Shown here: piece by piece, positions 46,691-58,600 of the stretch
How the letters are laid out: each line of letters starts with the position of its first letter
How positions within the stretch are numbered: the first letter of the stretch is position 1
The notes under the pieces: model-generated
Databases searched by the model: none
The model's input: the letters and a program-made list of their open reading frames with translations, nothing else
What the model was told of the DNA's origin: nothing
Assembly: GCA_037783545.1 (NCBI GenBank)
Contig: JBBELK010000009.1
Coordinates: 434,001 to 498,000 of the forward strand
Origin: Henricia sp. BOLD:AAB3569
Lineage: Eukaryota; Echinodermata; Asteroidea; Spinulosida; Echinasteridae
Direction: 5' to 3'
DNA: 64,000 nucleotides
Translations under genes and position numbers: made by a program

Positions 46691-49600
46691 CTGTTGCAAA
46701 CACAACAAAAATGATGCAATTTAATACAAATGTGTCATCGCACACTGCCGGCATCGTGTCGCACGGCGGCATCGTGTCGCACGGCGGCATTGTGTCGCAC
46801 GCTAGTAACGCATCGCGTCACATGCCGGCGCATTGCATTGCACAGCGGTGGCGCATTGTGTTGCACAGCGGTGGCGCATTGTGTTGCACAGCGGTGGCGC
46901 ATCGCACGCTGGCGCATCGCATCACATGTTGGCGCATTGCACGTCGGCATGTTACACACAGCCGCATTGCATTGCATGCTGTCACATCGCATCGTACACC
47001 GGCATATCGTATCGCAGCAGGCATATCGCATCACACGCAGACATACTGCATCGCACGCCGGCATCGAACATAGTCACAAGTCACATCGCAAGTCACATCG
47101 CAAGCTGTATCACAAGCTGTATCACAAGCTGTATCGCAAGCTGCGTCACAAGCCACATACTAACCTTTCCCTGGTAGAATCCATCCGGTCTGATCGTGCC
47201 ATACACAGTCACAATATCACCCTCTTCAAAGGCCAGCTCATACGTTGGGTAGCGATTGGGGGAATGGTGAGTGGGGTTGTAGTTGTAAACTGCCATAAAC
47301 TAAAATGAGGAGGAAAAAAAATGGATGTCTATACTGGAGTTTTGGGGAATGCTTGTGACATTAGAGGTAAGAGGGGCAAACTTCGAAGGCTATTTTCATA
47401 AACTTGTAAGCAAGCAGCGCACTAAACTTTGTAGAAGCTTTTTCTGCTAACACTTAGTAAGGCAGATCAAGTGCTTACTGGAATGTTGTTGTGCTCGACA
47501 CTTAAAATGTTTCAAAAGTAAGTAAATTTTTCAAAAGAAAAAAGCATTTTAGGGGTCAATGAAATAATCCAATCAAAAATAGGCAAGAATTTTCTTTGAC
47601 AGTGACAACCAAACTGAAACAGATGGGTTCAAACAGACTGGTTCATACTTTACCCGAAAGCAAACATCAATCTGACAAAAATGTAACATCAAATATTTTG
47701 CGGCAAACATCCACGCAAGTTTAAATAAGTTACACTTTCTGCAAATTGGCGGCGTGAAAACTTTTGCTGTGACGTCAAATTTGTGTTTCAAATTTGTGTT
47801 TCATTTTATTTCAAAAGTCCTACAACTTTAGCCTTCTTTTTTTCGTTCTAACCTGACAATCATATAAATTACCTCCCCAAAATACTATCCATGGTAAGAA
47901 AATAGGAAATTTGCAATCTCCAACTTGGATGTGGAAGCAAAAAGGTTGGTGTAATCACTGCACTGCTTTATGTAATCGGTTAAATTAGTTTACTAAATAT
48001 AAGTGTTTTTTTGACGAAATCCTTGAAAATATATGGATTGGGAGCGCAAAATTTCAGAGTGGTAATGAGAAAAATATGACAAATGATATGGTATCAAAAA
48101 CTCAACACCCATGGGAAAAATTGGGGCTTAAAAAATGTGATCTGGACACGCTCCTTTGAACTTACCAGTCTTTCCTGCAACTCTTCGCTGACAACCGACG
48201 ATCCATTCGACGTGACCGTCCCCCTCCCTACCGACGATTCCGTGACAACCGAGTCCGACCACGATGACAGCAAGCCAGGATCCTCAAACTCCGTCGTGAT
48301 AATAGACGATGCTTGACCCGTGGCCGCGACGGTTTGAATACCGAATGACTGCACAGTGCGCAAGTTGATTCCATCCACGAGGGCCTGGGTATTGGAAAAA
48401 ACAAAAAAATGCTACTTGTAATAATAATGATGGAGACTAAAGCCGGGGTCACACGAATTACGACATCTAATTCTAATTCTTCATGGGTTTCCTCACGCTT
48501 ACGAGTGACAGTGCAATGAGCACTATTGAGGAATCCTTGGTATGAATACCAGAAAGAAATAATAATAATAATAATAATCCCGATTTATTGTAGTATTACT
48601 ATAGTACGATTACGAGATTTTGTCCGTCTGACCCCAAATTTATTGTAATCATATCATAGTCGGTCTACAATGAGATTTCTCATCGTTCGATTGTATTCCG
48701 ATTGTAATCGGATTACAATAAATTGGCAGAAAATGCGTGTGACCCCCATCTCGTAATCTTATTACAATCATCCTTAATCCCCTGCAGTAGCCTTCTCCTC
48801 GCGCGCGCGCACTATCTACTTCACCGCGTGCGCCTTGCTTACTTTTCCTAGGGCGCTGGGCGGGTGCGCGGCACACTGCAGGCAGCAAGCACGCACATGC
48901 ACATGCAACACAGGGATAGTCACCGCATGAGATGATGGGATGGATTACAATACGATTACGAGATTGTGTTGCTCGTGTGACCCCACTTTATTATAATACG
49001 ATTACAATAAGTTTGTCGTCTGACCCGGTCGTCGTTAGAAATATTACAATAGTATAACAATCGAGTAATTACGAGAATTTTCTTGTGTGACCCCGGCCTT
49101 ATGTAGCGCAAATATCCACCACCCAAGGTGATCAGGGCGCTGATAACATTTATCATCATCCCTGGTCATTGAGCTTAATTATATCATTCCTTAAACCTTC
49201 TCAGCTCCCTGGGAAGTATACAGCCCCGGGTAAGCGCTCATAGCCTTATCATGCACATCCCATTCACTAACCTTGCAGGTATACTCCTGGGTGGAGAGAG
49301 GCAGTTTATAGTAAGGTGCCTTGCCCAAGGGCACACGCACCACGTGCAAGCTGGACTCGAACCCACAATCTTAGATTTTAACTACGGTCTTGAGTAGGAG
49401 TCACTAAACCGCTCTGCCATGGCACTCCAATCCAATTGTCCCCCTTACCTTTGTCAAATGAGCATTAGTGACTAGCTGTTTTTGCCGTCCGTCCACATAG
49501 ATCTTGTACCCAATGACCTCCAGTCCATTGCTTTGCCCTAAGTCATCTAGGGCTGGAGGGTACCAGGTCAGGACGGCACCACGATGACCTATGACCTTCG

Positions 49601-52600
49601 ACACGCTCAGACTGCGGGGTGGCTCTGGAGTGCCTAAGAGTTCAAATTAGTGTGGATAATATTATCAATTAGGGAATAAAAGTGGGTTTGGCCAGTCTAA
49701 AACATACGTTTATAACCGGCTAGGGGTCTAGTGAGTGATAATGGTCTGAGCCGCACCCATTCATAAATACCTTTTTGTGTAAATCAGTAAAACTCACCAA
49801 AATTAATACCGATTACTTAAAGGTACACACCTGCCTACTGTTTACATGATTTAGTGATGTAGGAGCATTGACAATACTTTTTTGATGGTCGTTGTGAAAA
49901 AAGATCATCAAAATATCCCGTAATTTACTAAAGATGTGCAAAATTAACAAAAACGGTCAAAAGACGGGTTATACGCTTTACCAGCCGTTGCAACTACGCG
50001 CGAGCCTCACGACTTTGTCACAGACGATTCGCTCTTCTCCTGCTCAGGATATCTCAAATTTTCTGCTCACGATTTCACTGGACAGCCCGGACGACCGAAT
50101 AGGAATTTCCGTTTTCTTTTGAGGAGTTGGCATCATGTTTTTTCCTCACGAACGTACACGAAGCAACACACCCGGTCGTGTGTTCACTCAGGCTATTTGC
50201 CGTGCTGCACGGGGCAAATATCCCACACTCCACGGTAGCCTGCCGTAGCACGCACTCGCTCCCGTTTTCCGGACTCTCGAAACAAACAGTTATGTTCGAA
50301 TTTTCATACTTGTGTTTAACTCTGTTTCGTACCTGTATAAATAGTCTCTCTTTTGTCAATTACTTATAAATATTGGGGGGAAATCAGAGTTGAATTTGGT
50401 GCAGTTGTGCAGTAACAAACTTTTATACGGCTGGAAATACAACTAACTCACAAGACCACGTGACTTTTCGGAACCAGAATTTGGTTCCGAAAAGTCACGT
50501 GACATTGAATTTTTCAAAAGTGCTCAAAAACAGCCAAATTTGACGGCGTCTTTTCAGGATATATCTGATTTACTCTCGAAAGCGCTTCAGAATAATGTAT
50601 GGGTCTATTTCGAGCCCAAAATAGCCCAACAAAGAAGGTGTGTTCCTTTAAAGACAGAAAAAATGATTGGAAAACTTTTAAAAACAGGAACAAATTACAT
50701 AACTTAAAGAATAATGTTGATAAATTGCAGTTAATACTTCAAAAAACCTGATTTTTAAAAAGCGCCTTCAGTTGGCAATTTCTCCTACAAAGGTACAATT
50801 TTACACGGGAAAAAAATCATGTAATGTTTGTTACCATTGCTATCAACACTTTTAATCAGGTTTTTCTTGTCAACTCATGAAGTAAAAATTTGGGTCACTG
50901 CAAATGATGTAATGGGGCTTTAAAGGCTCTGTGTATCATTTGCAAGATACCACTTTTTACAGATTCGTGGAATAAGAGTGTAACATATCTAAGGAAGAAT
51001 GTTGGTAAACTAGCCTGAAGAAATTTTAGCTACTTAGATGCATCAATGCTTCAGAAAACCTTGAAAATCTATATATGGATTTTGTGTACAAGTGAATGGT
51101 AAAAAAGTACCGTGCACGGGACATTTTTAGAAAACCACCTTCGGTTGTCAATTTCCATCATGAAATACCATTTTGGATGTAAATAAATTCACGTGGTGTT
51201 TGTTACCATTGCTATCAACACTTTGAGTAAGGTTTTTCTTGTCAGCTCATGAAAAACAAAATTGGGTCATTGCAAATGATACAATGGGCCTTTAAACAAA
51301 GTTTGGAAGATTTACCTGTGGAAATGGGTGTTCTCCACTTTCTACCCGAAGGGGATTGGTAGCCACTTTGGCCGTTTACTTGTGACTTCAACCCATGCTG
51401 CATTGCAGACTGTTGATCAGGCTCGTCCATGCCTTGCGCGATATGATGATAAAATGGAGGACTGACGCCATTCGACAACCTGGGTTGACTTGGAGAATTT
51501 GTCCGAATTGCTCCAGTATGGGCGCTGGTGCTCAGTGAATGGGTACCAATGGTGGGAAGGGATGAGGTCACATGACCATATGTGACCAATGAGGCATGGG
51601 CTGTCGGCAGTAACTGATGATTACTGGGAGGTAATAGAGTTAGGAAGCCACCAACATTGGAAATAGAAGCCATTTTTGTGGCGGGTGCACCCCAAGCCTG
51701 TTGTTGAGGTATAGGTCCAAAACCTTGATGATTTGGCAACGTAACACTTGCGTTCAGCGAGGGTATTGAGCCTGGTGACTCAACTAATCCATGGGCGCTA
51801 TTTCCAGAAGGCACTGTTGTGGCAAAGGTCCTGTTTTGCAGAGGCAGGTTACCAGACGTAGCATGGAGTGATGGACGTGTGACTTGACTATTGACAACCC
51901 CAAAAGGGGCATCAAAGGATGATTTTGAAAGATGATGACCTGTGATAGAGTGCAGTCCAGATGGCACATTTTGGGACGGAACCGTAGTTTGAACGGTTGG
52001 TTTTACAAACGGGTGCTCATATAGATCCCTATGTGGCGTTATGGCAAAATGCGGAGGCGCCGCCAAGTCTGGTGACACAATCATTCTGTTTTTGTTGTGC
52101 ACTGTTGTGGCACCCGTCCCATTAAGCACTGTTGTGGCACCTGTCCCATGATTAAGCATGTTATTAGACTCTGTCGAAGGTGGTACACTATCAACTTGGC
52201 ATAGAGTCTTTATAAGCGAATCTGAGGGAGGTAGTGTATGATGGTGACTTTGAACACTTGTTACATGTCTGTGTGACATGTTGGTCCGACTGTTCAGTTG
52301 CTGGGTGTCTAGTTGTGGTTGATTTGATGATGTACTCTCAGAATGCATTGCTAGAGTACCATTTTCTGGATGTGTAGATTTAATACCATTTACTCCCAGT
52401 GTATTGTTCATTGGTGTGTTAGAATCTAAACGACCCGATAGCGTTTCTTTTTGGTGTAATGTTGATGAAGCATTTTCAGAATTTTCCACCGAGACACCAT
52501 TGACTCCGAGTTTATCATTCAAAGATGTACGAACATCAATCCCAGGATTCATTGCCTGACTGTCGACGCCATTACGAAACACAGTGGAACTATTTGCAGA

Positions 52601-55600
52601 ATCCACGTTAGGCTGCGCTTGATGAGAATGCGTTTCCCCGTTAACTCGTCCAGCGGCAATCCCATAATGCATTGCAGACCCGACCTCCACATCTGCATTT
52701 TGTGCAGCGGCACCAGGATAATTTCCGAGAATTGCAGAATGAGTTTCAAGTTTTCCTGGGCGAATATTTTGAGCTGCTTCGTCGTGGTGACTATTTGATT
52801 CTATGGTGCTGTTCGCAAAACCTTGATGTGTGGCAGTTCCTTGCTGTAAAGTTGAACCATTTGTTGTTAATACATCAATGAGTAGGGGTGTGTCTAACTG
52901 CGTCACACTTTGAGCTACGCCCGATATTCCATAACCGTGACTTGCATTTGTTCCTAAAACTGGGATTTTCGCGTTAGGGTCCAAACTGCTATTCACAAGT
53001 CCGTACGAACCTCCGAGTGCAACATTAGAAGTACCCATACTGGAATTTCCCATCACAACCCTTGGTTGATTTCTATTATAAACAGAATGCAGTGCATGTG
53101 TTTCTGCAGAAGTTGGTGTTTGGGAAGTCTTGAAATTTTGATGGCTTGAGTTTAGTAGCGGGTTAGTGGGTTGAGCTAAGTTCGTCAGAACTGAAGTACC
53201 AGTGTTTTGAGTTGCATTTGAATTTGTCAACGAAGGGGTATTTGTGCTTGCGACAACAGGACTTAGGTGTACTTTCTCTGCTAATGGCGCCTTAAGTGTG
53301 GTTATTTTTTTAGATCGAGTGAGTGTGTTTATTTCACGTGATCGACCGAGCTGGTAGGGTACACTGCTAACCGAATGTTGCTGATTTGAAGAAAATGTTG
53401 GGCTTGGGTGGTGTAGCCGCGATGATGTAGTAATCGCATTCATGTCCCTCTGATTTGTGCTCACTGGAGTCCCCCCATATGGTAAATCCAGCAGTCCGTT
53501 TCTGTGTTCAGTATCATGCATATTATGGGACAGTCCATTGTATCTCTGGGTGGGGTCATTCTGTTTAACTCTTGAGGGTGAGTCCGCATCTCTTCTTGAT
53601 GTAAACTTTGAAGGGGAAGCATTCAAAACTGACTGCAGATACTCGGAATTCTCATTGTTGGTAGGCGTTGAAAGATTTAGATGCGAATGTAAACGACGTC
53701 CCGTGGTTCTTTGCATCAGTTCTTTAAGAGAGACCTCCTTGCTACCCAAATCGTCCAAATCGTCAATCATCGGGTCTAGACTAGAGCGCCCTCTAGTGGC
53801 GGTAGACAGTCGTCCAAGCTCATAATCATCATCATCACTAATGTCATCCAATCGTACGTCATTCATGCTTCTGCTCATTTTGCCACTCGTCCGTTTACGT
53901 CCATGTTTAAAGTTGTCATGCGTTTCTTTCGCTAGACCTTTTGTACGTTTTTCCCTTTTTCGACTTGGTAATGGCTCAGCATTGAATTCCTCAGTTTGTA
54001 AGCTGCCAGTGGTAATATCGTGGACCCCGGTCAAAAGTTGTTCGGTTCGGTCGGGTCTGAGTTGCTGCAGTTCGGTGGCAAACCTCTGTATGATGTCGTC
54101 CCTTTCCTTGCATTTTTGCAGCAAGTAAGAAACTTTTGCCTGGATTGTCAATAGAAAAAGTAAAAGTCGAGGCAGAGCATGAAAGTTAAGACAATCACTT
54201 TTAGCAGAGCAAAATAACACTTAAACAGCTAACTTGTTCCCCTATAAACTACAGTGGAAGTACTATGGCTGAGTGGGTTTAGGTCACCGACTCACAAACT
54301 GTTGGTGGAAGCACCCTGAGGTTGTGGGTTCGAAACCACTTCAGGTCCTTTCCCCTTGAGCAAGGTGCTTAACACTTATTGTTCAATCTTCTGGATGGGA
54401 TTTAAAGCCATGTGTATAGGGGGAGGAGAGGGGGAGGAGAGGGGGAGGAGAGGGGGAGGGTGTAATGCACTTAAAAGATCCCAAAGCAATTGTTACATAA
54501 AAGAGAAGGGGATTTTCCCCGATGCTGCTGGCTTGGCTGCCTGAGGTGCTACCCGCCTGCATCTCGATGTTAGGCAGTTCCTGATAGTTGTAAAGCACAT
54601 TAAGAGGTTGGCAGGCATGGAATGTGCTAGCTATTACAACTGTTAGACCAGATTAGACTCTATCTTCAAGTCCACTATAAGCCAGTTTAGGACTACATAA
54701 ATCAGGCAGCTACATGTACTAGACTTAACCAAATATGGTCCTTATCAGGATTCGAACCCGAGGCCTTTACAAACCAGGCAGATACTCTACCAGCTGAGCT
54801 ATGAGGCACAGTGGTATACTCCCGGGCGGTAGTCACTCTGTATGCCGGTATGAACCCATGTGCGTTCCAAATTTTGCGGGTTAGAGTTTGTTTTTTTTGC
54901 CAAATAGGCCCCCTGCACACTTCTGCAATAGGCCCCCTCTCATTTTCCTTTCTAAAATAAAGAGCCATACTGTAAATATTGCGGCGAATGAGACACCAGG
55001 CACCACTTTGGGAATCGGAAATGCTGTGACGATATTCTTTGATTAGGTACCCCGTACCGTTTTTGCAAGTGCATTCAAATTTTACAGGTTAGGTGGTGTT
55101 TTTTACCTTCAAAAGCGGGCACGCGCAGCTGCAATAGGGGGTGGGGATATTTTATGTCTGTCCACAATAGGGGCCTATTTTTTTGACATTTTGTACCTTC
55201 AATGGAGCAACTGCAATTTCAGCTTCGTTCTTCTTGTGTTCCATATCATCAAACTGAAAAATAAAGACTTAGATTAGACAATCATGATAATAAATAATTT
55301 TAAGAGGTCATCAGCTGAATGAGCAAGGGCAAAGTGACGTCAGAGGGTAAAAAGATCCATTGTTTTTCACCGGGCGTGCGAATTGTGTGCACAGCAACCG
55401 ATGAAAAAGAATGGTGCGCTGAGTCTGTGCTCTAAACTTGTGGCCAATTCACTTTTAAGTGAATGATGCTGGGAACAAGACTGAGGGTTCCCGGATGTCT
55501 GCCCTCGCCCATACAGGATTTGCAATGTCCCAAAATTGTAATCAACAATTTAACCAGAAAATACCCTTACTCAAACGGAAAATAGAAGTGGTTCCAACTG

Positions 55601-58600
55601 TCCAATGTCATAACTCCGCCTGAGATGATAGCTTTTTATAAGCTTGTAAGTTTGTTTTAGGCCGAGAAAAATATTTCATTGGGAGCTGAACTAAACTCCT
55701 CAAAGTCAAGTTTGACTGACGATTTCTCTCTTGTTACTAAATAATTTCCCTTGAATTTGGTATCATTGGAAAGCCCGGTTATTCCTCTTTACAGTGATGT
55801 GTCATTTGTTATGATTAATCAATTGGGAGATGTGCAGTATAGCGGAATACAGGGGTGGGTGGAAAGTGAAATGTCACAAAATTCACTGCTATTGTCATGC
55901 AGTGCATTCCCCTTTTGCTTGGAGGATGGGAATGTGTCAATGCACTTTTTGACAATAGCAATGCATTTTGTGACATTTCACTTTACACTCGCCCCCGTAT
56001 TCAGCTGTGCTGCACATCCCCCAATTGCTTAATCATAACAAATGACACATCATCGTAAAGAGAAATAACAGGGCTTTCCAATGATATCAAATTCAATGAA
56101 AATGATTTTGCAACAAGCGAGAAATCGTCGGTCAAGTTGACTTTCCGAACTTTTTTTGAGAAGTTTATATTTCGGGTTCTCAAAATCAATACAGGCAGTT
56201 GAATTTATTTATTTCTTACTCTCAAAATTTCACTTCACATGGTCGAAATAATTTTGGGCCACAACATAATTTATAAAAGGTGCTTGAACTGATTTAATAT
56301 AATTACATGTATAATAATAACCGAGATTGGGGCATTTGGGAGACATTTTCGGGAAGCATTTCCTGAGTTGCCAGTAAAAATTCCACAAATTGACACTAAC
56401 TTATTTTACCTAAAGCTCCAAAAAAATGGTTCTCGACCTAGACAAAAATGGTTCTCGACCTAAAAAGAATGGTTAAGAACCTAATAAAAATGTTTTTAAT
56501 AAAAATGGTTTTTAACCTTCTTGAAAAATAGGGAGACATGGCCATGTCTTCCTATTTGTCGATGTCTCCCTAATACCCCGATAATAACTCTCTCGTGTCT
56601 CCCAAGTAACCTATTAAGGAAAATATACTTTTTGTAAAATGTATCACATTGCAAACACATTTTTTTTTCACTGGACATGGACGGATTTGGCCCAAATATC
56701 CACCCGATCGAGTTTACCTTCCGAGTCCAAGTCCGTGTCCAAGTCCTTGAAACTCGGGACTTGAGTCCGAGTCCGGACTCGAGTCCTACAGCGCTGGTGT
56801 TAGTAACAATTTTCCAATCCTGTATTCTACATGTATCTTTCAAAAACAAAATCAATGTTAATTACCTGCTCCTTGATGCTCCTGTAGTCCTCCTCAATCC
56901 CATCTCGTCTCCTTTTCAGATCCTCCAAGTGCCTGACACGTTTTTCCAACACAGCATTGTCTTCAGCTAGATGAAGTTCCTCCCTTGTCTGTGAAAAAAT
57001 GGCATTTAGTTTGCACTAACACTAATGGTTTGAATAAGTGTTTGGTACTGCAAAATCGGAATATAGAATTAAGTAACGACAAAGACATGCTAAAGCTTTT
57101 CGACTTGCACTCATCAGAGCAAAACGCAAGAATGGCGTGGGTATGCTATCGATATAGTATAAGGCTGAAAGCGGGAATGACGTGTTCAGAATGCTGCATG
57201 CTGATTGGTCAGCTGACAACACTAGGAACATGTTACTGCGCATGTGCAGTTAGACCACATGTAGCGTGTGAACAAATTCTTTCTGGCGACATAACACAGG
57301 TGTGGGGTACTAAGTAGACAAAGACCGACTTGTGGGGTATCTTTGTTCGCCTTTGTTCCTTGTGGGGTACCTTTCTTCCGGGTACCTCATAAGGGTGTAA
57401 AACCATATTCACACACTCTCGTCTCCAGTAAACCCACCTTCTCCCTCAGCATGTCCTCAGCCATTTGTAGTTTGCACTCCAAACCATCTCTATCTCGGCT
57501 GCTATGAGGTCTATCAGCTCTGCTCTTGCTGATCATCCGTCTTCATTAGAGGCTAACCCACAAACAAACAAACAAACAAACAAACAGCCCAACAGCCCAA
57601 CACTCTTGTCTCCAGTAAACCCACCTTCTCCCTCAGCATGTCCTCAGCCATTTGTAGTTTGCGCTCCAAACCGTCTCTATCTCGGCTGCTATGGCGGCTG
57701 TCCACTAGCTCTTGCCGTAGCTCTGACCGTCTGTCTTCAGTGGAGGATAACCTCTCAACTCTAGCTCTCAGCTCTTCATTCTGAATACCAAAAATGGACA
57801 TCACAAAGTGCAGATATACACGAATCCATTTCTTCCCTTTACGTATCCGTCATAACTGCAGTACTTCTACATGTTTTGTGTTAATTCCACATTGTAGGGG
57901 CACTGCAATTTTCTCGTTTTTCTAAATTCATCTTTCAATTATCAATCCTGTCAATATATAATAATGACCTCTATAGTGAATGGGTTGGCATAGATTTGCT
58001 CCCCTCCCCCTCCCCCCCTCCTCCCTCCCCCCTCCCCCCTCCCCCCTCCCTCCCCCTATGGAGGTAAGACCTCTCTTCACGATAGGCCATCAGTGTAGCC
58101 AATTTATTTTTTAGTTGGTATGGATTTGCCCCACTGCATTGTTGGAAAAAGACAAAAAAACAAGATTGTTGTGGTGCTCCGGCGGGATGCCCAGATAGCT
58201 CAGTTGGTAGACGTGTGGAGCACGTGTGGTCTAGTGGGTATACAGCCATGCTCCTGATCGAAGGTTTATGGGTTCGAGCCGCACTTGTGCCAATGTGTTT
58301 GTGTCTGTGGGCAAGACACTTAATCTCAATTGCCTCGTCAACCCAAGCGTTATTTGGGGATCTGTTAGGGGGAATGCCACAATCTAACTGCTGATAGGAT
58401 TGTGCGCCTTGGCTAATTGCCACCTAGTTGAAGCGAAATGGTTCTGGTGATTTCCTGATGGCAGCGGTAATAATGGCAACAGCGCCAGGAGCACCCCCGT
58501 GGGGCGGACATGTGCGCTATATAAGTATCCACCATTATTATTATAGAGCAATTGGGGTTCGAACCCCAGTCATGGCACTGCAATTTTCTCATGTTTCTAA

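Noticed and set aside
46730-47308. 192-codon open frame on the plus strand
   Set aside because: It is the minisatellite of the SH3 intron plus the antisense of an SH3 exon; composition is repeat-driven and it overlaps well-supported minus-strand exons.
53457-54128. Plus-strand frames opposite the large exon
   Set aside because: Shadows of the 941-codon minus-strand exon.
54740-54812. Functional tRNA
   Set aside because: A and B boxes are good but the acceptor stem has about three mismatches; more likely a pseudogene or SINE head.
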